64,000 nucleotides of DNA from Neofusicoccum parvum (Eukaryota; Ascomycota; Dothideomycetes; Botryosphaeriales; Botryosphaeriaceae). The DNA lies in NCBI GenBank assembly GCA_020912385.1, contig CP087213.1:1240001-1304000 (forward strand), written 5' to 3'. Shown here one piece after another: positions 54,483 through 64,000 of this stretch (its first letter is position 1; the number at the start of each line of letters is the position of its first letter). Below the pieces are notes generated by a model. That model did no database searches. It had not been told where the DNA came from and saw only the letters and a list, made by a program, of their open reading frames with translations. Both the position numbers and the translations under genes were made by a program.

Positions 54483-57400
54483 CTCCATGCCGGAATAGCA
54501 GGAGGGAGAGTGTGTACTAATAGCGAGCTCAAGGTAACACTTGCGATCATGACAGGCTGTTCTACGTATGTTTTTGGGTTATATCTCTCCCCTGTTTCTT
54601 CCTCCCCAGCTACGCATGATATTTGAGGCAGATGCGGATCTTTGTAACTCTACGAAGTTGTTAACTTCGAAGATTGACTTACACTCCTAAAGGAAGACAC
54701 TTTTGAATATGACGGCAAGATTATACGAAGAACTTGATATCGTCATCACCCAATGGGGATGTTGACTAGTTGCTGGTCCTCCAGATGAGGCTTTCCAGTA
54801 CTCTACGAACTGACCACGTGTGCCGTGGCTGGTGAAAGAGCCCAAAACCCCAGTGCTGCGTCCAAATTGTACTCTAGTTCCGCGCCTAGAAGAACACCTC
54901 AACACCCCATGAAGAAGCTTGATTTATGATGGATTGGTCTCTTTTGAAAAGCCGCGTTCTTCGTTCGGGTCATTGATTGCAGAGCCTCTCTGCAACAATG
55001 GCTCGCAGCTCCTCCTGGGATTGAGAAATTATCCAGGCGGCCTCAGAGCACTGCATCTGTCACAACTGTCCACCAAGGGATGCATCATTCAAGCCCACCT
55101 GCCTCCCTGAACCCTTTCGAAGGCACCGCACCACGGCTGTGGGACTCGCCAAAAGCAGTGCCGTGTCGCGATTTCGAGCGCGTATTGCGCCGAGTTATGC
55201 ACTCCTCCGCTGGGAAGCGACCCTGCGCTGCCACCGGAGCAGCAATTCTCTTTCCTCGACATCCGCACCATGCAGTCCTGCCGGCGTCGCCGCGCCTTCT
55301 CTCACCGCTCATGTATCCACTGCGCACCACATCACGTAGAACAACCGACGAAGCCAATCCCCGTCCCATGCACACGAGCGAGCGTGCCTGGCGCCTTGCC
55401 CTCCGCCGAGATGCCGAAAATAACGCCCTCAGCCCTACGGACCATGTCCCTCTCCACCGCTCGCCAGCTCGATCTATCGCGTCCACACCGCCGTTGCACT
55501 GCCACAAGCGAGGCGGTGTCCACGCTTGTTGGGCCGCGCGACGCATGTATCTCAGACGTGGCCCGTCCCTCCAGCTGTCCCGTGCCCGCGAACACGAAGC
55601 GTCAAGCGCAGGCCTGCCTCTGGTCTCGTACGCGAGCCCTGCCCTGCGCTGGAGCTGCCCGCGAACCGAGTGACAGAGGCCGAGAGAAGCGGACGGAAGT
55701 CCAGAACCATCCGTCCATTCTTCCTCGTTCGTCGCGAACCCCGGACAGGTGGGTACCTTGCGCTGCCCCGGCGAGTGGAGGGAGCAGATGTGAAAGGGCG
55801 GAGGGGAGTGTATGTCGAATGGTCTTGGCAGGGTCAGCGGTTGCGCGGCGAAAGAAGAGCTGCCTCCGTGGAGAGCTCAGCGGTGTCGGCATTGCCGTGT
55901 GGCAGGTACACGCAGGCACGGTCTGGGAGTCGCTCGCAGCGCACCGTTGATAGTAACGCGCCAACGGCTCACTGTACACAAAAAGTCGTCGGAGCCAAGC
56001 ACCGAGCAACCTGAGATATAATACCATGCATCATCGACGTCCTTACCTGAATCACCTCCACAGCCGAAGCGGCAACACCCGAGCCTCGAGACACACGAAC
56101 AAGACAAATAGCACACCAGCCAAGAGAAGAGCAAATGGCAGGAGCACTTGACAAATCAAGAGACTCCATCGCAGTTGTCAATCAACCCGCCCAACACTGC
56201 CAAACCCCTCCGTGGTCCCCGTTGTTGCTATACATGGCGGACGGATCTCCGGCGCCTCCCCGGAGACGCATCCATCAAACAGGCAATCGCGCCCCATGTC
56301 GTCAACCCCCAGGCAAACTTAAATAGATGAAACGCCCGTAACCCACCCTGTCCTTTAACAGGACAGCAACAAGAGAGAAAAAAGGTGCGGCTCTCCACCT
56401 TTGCGTTAAGTAATATGGACGGCCGTTGGGATCATTACTCGTCCCCCCGAACGCCACACACGTATGCATGTTGGCCGTGGCTGTTCCTGTTCCTGCTCCG
56501 TCCTCGTGTTTCCTGCATGCATGCCGCAGTGGCGCTCGTTGCGAGGAAGCAGGCCCGGCGAGCGGACGATGACGAATGCTCCCGTACGTGTGAGGCCGCG
56601 TTCAGCCACGGACGTGACTGCCAACCGCTCGCCGTTGGCTGGACGAGGAAATGGCCGGCGGAGATGGCGCCGCTGCCAGCCAGCCGCCGCCGAAAATGCC
56701 ACTGCCACTGCCACCCCGGGGCGGCAAGGCCACCAAGGCACCGGCCATGGCGAACCGGTCAACCGATCCCGAGGGCGCCTCTCTTCCTCTTATTCCCTTC
56801 GCACAGGACCGCGCCGCCTCGCCCGGCCGCCATCCCCTTCAATTTCACCCTAAACGCTTTCCCTGTGCCAACTCCCCCCACGGGCCGTCGCCGAGAAGGA
56901 AGCGCTCCCCTGCCCTTAACGTGCCCATCTTATCCACGGCTTCTTCCCCTTCCCGTTGTCGGGCTCGGCGCGAATGAACCAGGAATAAACCTGCTATGGC
57001 GCGGCCGCAATCTATAGTGGATGATAAGTGCGCACCTATCGCGTATTTGCAATTTCCCGCCTGATATGATCATCACCAGAGCGGAGGAAATTGCTTGTCT
57101 GGCCCGCCATTGGTGAGACTCTGCACAAGCGCGCGGCACTGGTCGAGGTTGATAACTTGATTGCTTTAGAAATTTCAACTAAAATTTTGCTTCGATGCAG
57201 TGTCGTAGCTCGTTATAGGTAATTTTCCCTTTCCGCCAAAGTGTCTAGAAGTGTGGAAGATCGGAACAGAAGTGTAGAGAGAAAATTTGGTTATCAAAAA
57301 TTATCAACACAGGAGAAATGAAATTTGTATATGGGCCTTTGTAGGCTGCCCGAAAAACACACATCCGAAGAGTATCCCACGATCTCTTTGTATAACCCGC

Positions 57401-57509
57401 GCCGTTAAAGTTCCCAGATTTACAGCGGTTTTGCTATCCGCCGAAATGCTAAATGCTTGTCACACTCTCCCATGCAACTGAAAAACGACCATCGACTGTT
57501 CGAGCCCGC
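54483..57509. other. Convergent intergenic region, 3.0 kb
   Basis: Between the convergent FNT and GH128 genes. From 55.1 to 56.0 kb it is GC-rich with overlapping open frames in several registers (for example 55080-55673 and 55270-55950 on the plus strand), none resembling a known family. The part from 57.0 to 57.5 kb is AT-richer. No transposon or RNA gene is recognised. Confidence 0.45.
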
Positions 57510-59036
57510 TTACGAGGTGTAGGCAGCCAGGAGGCTGGAGCTGGCGACGATGGTCTCGGCCTTGAAGTAGGAGTAGCGCTCGATGTAGGTCTGGGACGAC
57601 ATCCATTCCGAGGTCTGGCTGACGAACTCCTGCTGGGTGGCGTCGTCGGCGTTCTGGAGCTGGTACTCGGTGATCCAGAGGTTCATGCCGAACTTGGTGT
57701 GAGCCTTCTCGACGTACTCCTTGAAGTACGAGATGATGCTGTCGAGGTCACCCTGGTACGAGGAGTACCAATGGATGTTGATCTTGTCGACCTTGCAGCC
57801 AGAGCTGGTGAAGCCACCGCAAGCATCGTAGAAGTCCTGGAGCCAGTCGAGACCCTGGTTGCGGCCAGTGGACTCACGGAGACCCTCACCGTTGCAGACA
57901 CCGGGGGAGATAAGGGTGGCCTTGTCGGCGAAGGTGTTCATGTACTCCTTGTAGACGGAAGCAGCAGTGCTGGCATCCATGTTGGAACCACCACCAGCAG
58001 TGTCAACATCGGGCTCGTTGAAGCCCATAAGGTGCTGGGAGCCGAGGCCAATCTGCTCCTCGGCGTTGGACTTCCAGTTGGCGAGGTCGTCAGTCTCACG
58101 GTTGCCCCAAAGGATCGGGACGAACTCCATGCCAGAGGGCATGTCACCACCGGGCTGCTGAGCCCAGTTCCAGCCCCAAGAAACCTGGCTGGAGGTGAAC
58201 TGCTCAACGACGCTGAAGGTGTTGTAGACGAGACCACGCTTGTCAACAACGCCAGTGACGCCAGCGGAGGAGCTGGTGGCAGCGGCGCTGGACGAGGTGC
58301 TGGAGGTGGTGGGAGCAACGGTGCTCGAGGGAGCAACAGTCGTCGTGGGAGCGACGGAGCTAGTCTCAACGGCCGCCGACGAGGGAGCGACGTAGACCGA
58401 CGAGGAGGTGGCCTCAGCGGCAACAGACGACTCAACGACGGGCGCGGCGCTCGAGGGAGCAACGTAGACCGCGGAGCTGGTGGCAACCGGGGCGGCCGAG
58501 GTGCTGACCTCGATGGTGCTGCTGCTGCCGGGGAGAACGAAGGAAGAGGGAGCAACGGGGGCCGCGGAGGAGGGAGCAGCGGAAGAGGGAGCGGCAGAGG
58601 AAGCCTCGCCACCAGCGGCGGCAGTGACGGTGACGGTGACCGGGGCGTTGGTAACGGTAACGGTGACCTCGTCGCAGACCTCGGCGGTGGTGGTCAGAGC
58701 AGCGGAGGACGCAGCGACAGACTCGGCACCGACCTCAGCGGCCTCGACGGGCGTGGCAGCGGGAGCGCCAGCAACGCTCTGGGTCTGGTACTGAGTGGCG
58801 TGGACAGTCTGGGTCAGGACCAGGGTGGAGGTAGAGTCCTGGGGGGGAGCGGGAGCACCACCGCTGGGAGCAGCGACGCCAGCGGCGTTGACAGTGCCGT
58901 TGCCGAAGGCGTAGGGAGCCTCAGCCTGCGCGAGACGGCGCTCGTGGAGCTTGGCGTGCTTGTGCTGGTGAGGCTGGTGGGCGATGGCGGAGCCGGCGAG
59001 GGCCAGCAGGGCCAGGGAGTTGAGGCGGTACTGCAT
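57510..59036 (-). CDS. Secreted GH128 (Asl1-like) beta-glucanase with Ser/Thr stalk
   Basis: Single-exon 508-residue wall protein with a glycosyl hydrolase catalytic core (Glyco_hydro_cc, GH128). The family includes beta-1,3-glucanases and S. pombe Asl1. Residues 1-19 are a signal peptide (LALLALAGSAIA|H). Then come a His-rich segment, a long Ser/Thr/Ala/Val stalk (about 100-260) likely O-glycosylated, and a dibasic Lys266-Arg267 just before the catalytic domain (GLVYNTFSVVEQF). The likely acid/base is Glu341 in GFNEPD and the nucleophile Glu457 in WITEYQ. WGWNWAQQPGG and INIHWYSSY are family blocks. Codons end mostly in C or G, suggesting high expression. No GPI signal. Probably acts in wall remodelling. 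Confidence 0.9.
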   Translation of the reverse strand: MQYRLNSLALLALAGSAIAHQPHQHKHAKLHERRLAQAEAPYAFGNGTVNAAGVAAPSGGAPAPPQDSTSTLVLTQTVHATQYQTQSVAGAPAATPVEAAEVGAESVAASSAALTTTAEVCDEVTVTVTNAPVTVTVTAAAGGEASSAAPSSAAPSSAAPVAPSSFVLPGSSSTIEVSTSAAPVATSSAVYVAPSSAAPVVESSVAAEATSSSVYVAPSSAAVETSSVAPTTTVAPSSTVAPTTSSTSSSAAATSSSAGVTGVVDKRGLVYNTFSVVEQFTSSQVSWGWNWAQQPGGDMPSGMEFVPILWGNRETDDLANWKSNAEEQIGLGSQHLMGFNEPDVDTAGGGSNMDASTAASVYKEYMNTFADKATLISPGVCNGEGLRESTGRNQGLDWLQDFYDACGGFTSSGCKVDKINIHWYSSYQGDLDSIISYFKEYVEKAHTKFGMNLWITEYQLQNADDATQQEFVSQTSEWMSSQTYIERYSYFKAETIVASSSLLAAYTS

Positions 59037-59276
59037 GGTGGACGTGGATGTCTGTAAGATGCGGGAATCGAGCGGCGAAAAGGATCAGCGGCTGTGTTGT
59101 GCGCTGAGGGTGCGGCGAGCAGGAAGCAAGCCAACCAGGGCTATCGCGAACGAGAGAGCGAGAGGGACCCGGGGAGGACAATGAGAGGACGAGCGGCACG
59201 GCTCAGAAAGAACGACTGCAACAGCAAGGTGTGGAGAGAAGGACGGGCAGAAGCCGCGGGGGGAGGGCGCGAGCGG

Positions 59277-59283
59277 ATATATA
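59277..59283 (-). promoter_or_regulatory. TATA-like element upstream of the GH128 gene
   Basis: The minus strand reads CTATATATCC about 240 nt before the GH128 start codon, in otherwise GC-rich DNA. Position and isolation suit a core promoter of a strongly expressed gene. Inference from motif only. Confidence 0.4.
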
Positions 59284-59710
59284 GACTCGGGCTGCAGCGC
59301 ACGAATCGCTGTCGCGCTCATATTGAGCAAGGATGGCGCAGCCAAACATGGCAGTCGCACCTGTTTCACCTACGCAAGCCGGCAAGCCACCGCGGCGCCG
59401 GTGCCCACCGCGCTGGTCTGGATGCAGTGATCAGGGGGGCGTGCAGCGATGCCTGCCGGTTCCTGGCGCTTTGCCGTGCTGCTCTTGGGCGTGACGGGAT
59501 GTGCAGACGCAGTACCTGGCGCTAGACCGCCTGCGGCCGCCTCCGACAGCGGCATTGCCGCCATAGGGGCCGGCGCCCAGATGAGAAAGCTTGTCTCGCG
59601 GCGGCCGGCCAATGGCCCGCCAGATCGCTCGCATGATTTTTGCGAGAGCGTGGGTGGCGGTCCGCCGTTGTTTGGAGCCTGGCACCTGGCCGGGGAGCGC
59701 CAGCCGCAGC

Positions 59711-59739
59711 GCGATGGCGATGGCGATGGCGATGGCGAG
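59711..59739 (+). repeat. Hexanucleotide repeat (GATGGC)4
   Basis: Four tandem copies of GATGGC flanked by GCG, about 0.7 kb upstream of the GH128 start. Confidence 0.75.
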
Positions 59740-59776
59740 AGCGCGCACGCTGCTCGCCATAAAGCTCCGCCAGCCG

Positions 59777-59803
59777 CCCGCCGCCGCCGCCGCCGCCGCC
59801 GCC
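59777..59803 (+). repeat. GCC trinucleotide repeat, about nine units
   Basis: Uninterrupted CCGCCG... run in the upstream region of the GH128 gene. Confidence 0.8.
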
Positions 59804-62800
59804 AGCGCCGCGCTGCTAGCCCGTCTGGCCATAATTCCTCAGCACGCCCGCGCGACGAGCGACACGCAAGCCTGGGGCGGCGGAGCCTGAGCGCGCGCAC
59901 CTCGCCGCGCAAGAAACCTCGCCAATCCGGCGCGGCTTCAATTTCGTCGCCCCAGGCACGCAGCAGCGCACGACTCGGCCGCCGCGAGACGGGCCTCAAT
60001 CTCCGGATGCCACGAGTCTCGCCCTTTCTGTGCCGCGGCGGCCCTATGGCCATGTGGAGCTGCGCACTGCGGCTTGGGCCTCTTGCACATCTCGCGCGCC
60101 GTGCACAACGCCTGTCCATAATACGGAGGACCGCCTGCTGAAACCTTGGCACCCGTACCGCCTGCTCGTCTGCTCAGCCCTGGGGCCCGGAGGCTGACAG
60201 CAGGCGCGCGCCACCAACTGCTGTCTGCCGGCGCTGCTGCGTGTCCGCCGGTAGGGGCGCCAGCCAGGCTGGAAGCAGCGAGGTGCCGTCTGTCGATTGT
60301 CGCTGGATCGGCCGGCCATCCTCCTCGCCAAACCGCCAAGCTCAGAGCACGCAAGCAGATCCGTTTGGTGCTGGTGCAGGCCGGACGAGAGCGATGCGAC
60401 TCTGGAATCCTCCTTCACGTGCCCCCTGAGCAGACCGCCGTCGCCGTCGCCCGCGCCTGCCAGCAGTGCGACGTGCCGCCCAGGCCTCAGCGCGTCGTTG
60501 ACGCCGGCCAGCGTTCCGCCGTTGCAGCTCAACGCGCGCGCGCTGACTTCAGCCCAGAGCCGCCCCAAGGCCCAAGGCGCTAACCAGCACATCCTGCGCC
60601 CGCTCTCCCATGTCGCATCCCGACCTGGCGTTCCTGACAGGCTGATCGCTTCGCCAACCAGCGGGTCCCACACCTCACAACAGGTCTCAATCGGCCCCCC
60701 TCCATCTTGCCATGCCGCCCCGCACTCCTCCACAGGCCCGTCGAGATGCAGCCGTCTCCAATCGTCGCGCTGTGCGAGGCCACCCAGCACGCGTTCCTGA
60801 ATCCCGCACCCAGGCCCTGGATCCCGCCTCCCGGCCCTGAAATGAATCCCGCCCTAGCGCATCCTTGCCGTAAGCAGTAGTGAGATAGGTGGGCGATCCC
60901 TCGTCGGCTCCAGGCACACCCGCATCGGCGGAGGGGCGCGGTAAAGTGGCAGCGCGAGGGGTGAGACACGTCCAGCGGCGGCGGCGGCGGCGACGACGAC
61001 GTCAACGTCCGGCGCCCGGCGCCACCGCGCGTGTCGGAACGAAAACCCAAACGCAAACAAAGCCATGTCACTGCTGAAACAGAACGCCGTGCTGACTGGG
61101 CGACCTGTCGCCTGCCTGGTTACCTCATCCGTCTGCAGGCGGCCTTGTTGCAAGAAGCAACGAGTCATCCAGGGCATGTATGCAGGCGCAGGTGGAGGAT
61201 GCACTCCGCAGGTGTGTTGGTGCCAGTCCGACTCTGGGTATGCAGCAGAAACAAAGCACAACGCGAAGCCTTCCACGATCGCCCTCGCACGTCCAGTCGC
61301 TTCCGGTCGCGCTAGCGGTGCGATGTGCTGTTCGATGCTCGCTGCTTTTTCACCGCGGCCGATCGCAATAAACGGCTCGTCGCGCTGGCTTTTGCGTGCC
61401 GGCCCAGAATTTTCCTCCGCATCCATTGCACGGAGCACGCGTTGGAGCCAACGACAGCCCAAATCTCTCCCCAAATCGATAGTCAGCGTGATTAGATCGC
61501 CGGCCCGCCAATATTATAGGGCTATGCGAAATCGGCGGTGATAACGCTGATCGTGGAGTTGGCTGCACCTCTCGCTGTCAGCCCTACGAGAGTCCTTCGG
61601 CTCGTGCCTTTCTTTACCGCTCTCCGCTCGAGGCACCACCACCTCAGACCTCGGCGGGACTACGTTCCGGCGTGAGACGGGGCAACCTACTAACGCGATC
61701 CATCCGGGCAGCAGCTCCCAGGCCCCGTATTCCGACGGCGCCGTATTCTAGCGAGCCCCGGTCGCAGCCAAGTATGAGGCCGGATTGCTATGGCGAATTG
61801 CCACAGCTTGCCCAGCATCCGGAGATGCGGTGCTCAGAAGTGACAAGTGATCATCTCCCTCCGCGCCGTGACCGCGCCGCGACGCATGTGCCGCGAACAC
61901 CAGCAAGCTCCACCAGGCGACCACGGATACTGATATCCGTCCATCACTGCTCGTATGTGCTGCGTACAGCGTACAGCCTTATGGGTGGGACCCCACTTCC
62001 CCCAGCAGATACGAAAAGCACCGACGCGGCGCCATGAATACTCCGTTGGAACACCCACCGCGTCTCCACCGTCGGGGCCATCCGTTTCTTGTTTCTCCTT
62101 CCGGGGAAACCCTCGACGCCGCTGCGTTGGAAGTTGCAAATCTCCAAGCCCCAACGAGAAAATGACAGACATGGCCAGTGAAAGAGAAGAGCGAGAAGGG
62201 GAAAAGCGTCGACTATCTTACCGGTGGGGAAACCGGAAAAAAAAAAAGGAAACGACCACGTTCCGCCGGATTTATGCCATGTGCACGTGTAGCATTCATT
62301 GCCTTCGACTCCCAGCATCCCAGTCCTCACCTCGCACTCTCGCCATGGTACCGTGCCCATCCGGACGGTGCCGATGTAAAAAAGGGAGCTACCAGACACA
62401 CACCCCCTGTCCCTTCCAAGACCATAATGTTGACACGCATATACCTATCCTCCACAACGTCACCACGTCCCACTCCTCCGACGAGCGGCGGGGTAACCGA
62501 ACAGCGCCCCGTGGTGTGGTGGGGCAACAGATGCGCGGTGCATGCCTGCGCTGCGAGAAAGCAAAGAGAAAAAAGTATATCAGAAACAGGATAGAGGGGT
62601 AAGCAGCAGCAGCAGCTATCGATATTAGCAGAAGCAATGCACATGTAGGTGTCAAAAGAAACGTAGACACATCTGTGTGGACGATGCGATGCACGCCAAG
62701 GGTAATATGTACGTTATGCGCCGTGACACAGTTTCAGGCTGGCAGATTAGATGGCGATACGGCTGCAGAAATCGTTGAGTCCCTTGCACAGCGCACATCT

Positions 62801-63550
62801 ACGCTGCAGGCCGGGGAAATTTGATCACTTGACAACGAGTACCGACTGTCGCGGTCACCCTCTGCACACATCACGAACAAGCTGTGGAGAACACATGTGG
62901 GTGTGCATGCAAATCTGATCTGTGTAGCTGAAGATCAGAGATCCCTCGTGTCCCAGCTACCGAATTCCCGTGTCGTCATCCTTCATACCATCATCAGTCC
63001 TTTTCTCTGCCCTACTTTGTCCAATTCTTCTCCCCCGGACCATTCATTCCTCTGCCCCACCGATCCTGCTACCTCTCGTCAATTCAAAAATAGAGCACAC
63101 CACGCTGGGTTGTGGGGTAGTCCTATGGTCCTATGTATGGTGGGAAAGCGTGACCAAGAAAAGCCATTAAAAAAGGAAATAACCTTTTTATCGCAATCAC
63201 CACTATAGGAAACCCAGAAAGACTGAAGCCTATGGAGATGCGTCGCATGTCCCTATGTACGCCGATGACCCCTTCCCGATGCAATTGATCGCCGATGTCA
63301 ATAAAAAGTCGCCATGTGAAAGAAGAAGGAAGACAAGAAAAGGTAACAGGGAAGTGACGAAAACCTCTGCTAGCTGCAGGCGTGGAAATTGAAAGGACAA
63401 AGCCATTTCCCCACATCAGCAGCGGCACTGCAGAGTGACTAAGAACCTCCAAAGCTGGACCGAAGCCTGCATTAGTGGAGCTGTAGAAGACCGGTAAGTT
63501 CCGCAGTTGCGCCGTGGTGGCAAACCGGTCATCGAGAAAGGACGGCAAGG

Positions 63551-64000
63551 TCAAGCGAGGTAGCGGTACGCCGGCGGCGATGCGTCTTCGATGCGCTCCA
63601 AGTATTCGCGTTCGATAAGGCTCTCGATGCGTTTCTTGATCATATTCACATCCGGCTTGAACTGGTTGGCCAGCTGCGACAGCGTCTCTGCGACAAGGTT
63701 CTGATGAGCGAGCTCCTTGCGTTGCCTATTCAATGTCAACGAATTGTTTCTCAGCCACAAAGAGCGTGTGCTGAGCCCTGAGGTGAATACATACTTCATG
63801 ATGCGGACAACAGCAGCCTCAATGCAGAAGCCACGTGAGTCGTTGTTCTTCTTTTCGGTCTCTTTGCGTTCCTTGTCGCCTTCGACCTTGTTGCCGGCCG
63901 TCACAACACCGACCTTTAACTTATGGAACTTTCCAACGAAGCTGGGGTTGAAGGAGAATTTGTCTGTGGGCTTGACATCCTTGCTCATCGGCGACTTGAT
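63551..64000 (-). CDS. Cullin-3-like protein, C-terminal end (cut by window edge)
   Basis: C-terminal fragment of a cullin, the scaffold of RING ubiquitin ligases. Exons visible: beyond 64000 to 63795, and 63725-63551. The reading is PMSKDVKPTDKFSFNPSFVGKFHKLKV, ERKETEKKNNDSR, IEAAVVRIMK|QRKELAHQNLVAETLSQL, KPDVNMIKKRIESLIEREYLER and the terminal YRYLA. IEAAVVRIMK contains the Nedd8 acceptor lysine, split by the intron (AA|G). ERKET before the Nedd8 domain matches Cul3 better than Cul1 or Cul4. The N-terminal part and start lie outside the window. Confidence 0.88.
   Translation of the reverse strand: MKSPMSKDVKPTDKFSFNPSFVGKFHKLKVGVVTAGNKVEGDKERKETEKKNNDSRGFCIEAAVVRIMKYVFTSGLSTRSLWLRNNSLTLNRQRKELAHQNLVAETLSQLANQFKPDVNMIKKRIESLIEREYLERIEDASPPAYRYLA

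Larger units (their letters stand above)
59037..63550. other. Intergenic, 4.5 kb: GH128 promoter and 3' flank of the cullin gene
   Basis: The longest gap in the window. It holds a TATATA element on the minus strand (59277-59283), GATGGC and GCC repeats near 59.71-59.81 kb, and very GC-rich DNA to about 61.1 kb, then average composition. Open frames of up to about 260 codons exist on both strands but resemble no family. Confidence 0.45.

Noticed and set aside
59449..60141. 230-codon plus-strand frame with a hydrophobic start (MPAGSWRFAVLLLGVTG)
   Set aside because: After the first 20 residues it is Arg/Ala/Pro-rich and repeat-derived, with no domain and competing frames on both strands. A secreted small protein cannot be excluded but is not supported.
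1..64000. Biosynthetic gene cluster or transposon-rich accessory island
   Set aside because: No polyketide synthase, NRPS, cytochrome P450, transposase or reverse transcriptase motifs were recognised; gene content is mainly housekeeping.

Overview
This 64 kb window is a gene-dense stretch of a filamentous ascomycete (Pezizomycotina) nuclear chromosome; a Dothideomycete is plausible but not proven. Evidence: short introns (about 50-110 nt) with GT...AG ends and CTAAT/CTGAC-like branch sites, a GC-rich background, and Pezizomycotina-type families (Zn2Cys6 regulator, GH128 cell-wall glucanase with a Ser/Thr stalk, formate/nitrite transporter, Rco1-type PHD protein). I see no tRNA, rRNA, transposon, CRISPR array or bacterial-style operon. 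Gene models were built by joining open frames at splice sites; for nearly every model the exon lengths sum to a multiple of three.

Layout. 0-4 kb: 3' part of a DHX29/YLR419W-like DExH helicase (+). 4.7-6.1 kb: Tls1/C9orf78-like splicing factor (-). 7.4-10.9 kb: Rco1-like double-PHD protein (-). 11.8-13.8 kb: EBP1/PA2G4-like pita-bread protein (-), head to head with an endonuclease/exonuclease/phosphatase protein (+, 14.2-15.2 kb). 15.4-16.65 kb: DUF1917 protein (-), sharing a 226-bp promoter with the primase catalytic subunit PRI1 (+, 16.9-18.5 kb). 19.8-21.6 kb: Zn2Cys6 regulator (+). 23.4-25.1 kb: SUA5 (-). 25.35-27.6 kb: three consecutive small Cys-rich proteins with the same N-terminal Cys/His layout. 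28.1-29.8 kb: Drn1/CWF19L1 (-), head to head with the 2636-residue UTP20 (+, 30.2-38.1 kb). 38.1-41.6 kb: gene-poor, homopolymer-rich. 41.6-43.9 kb: two-finger C2H2 regulator (-). 45.8-48.5 kb: SEC24 (-). 49.7-51.8 kb: MPE1 (-), divergent from an FNT transporter (+, 53.1-54.5 kb). 57.5-59.0 kb: GH128 protein (-), flanked by 3.0 kb and 4.5 kb without convincing genes. 63.55 kb to the right edge: C-terminus of a cullin-3-like protein (-).

Most genes are housekeeping: RNA processing and ribosome biogenesis (Tls1, EBP1, Drn1, UTP20, MPE1, DExH helicase), replication (PRI1), tRNA modification (SUA5), chromatin (Rco1), secretion (SEC24) and ubiquitylation (cullin). They do not form a metabolic cluster. 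The most distinctive local features are the trio of Cys-rich small proteins, the frequent AAG 3' splice sites, several tiny coding exons, an intron that may have arisen by tandem duplication, and a cluster of MCB-like cores before PRI1.
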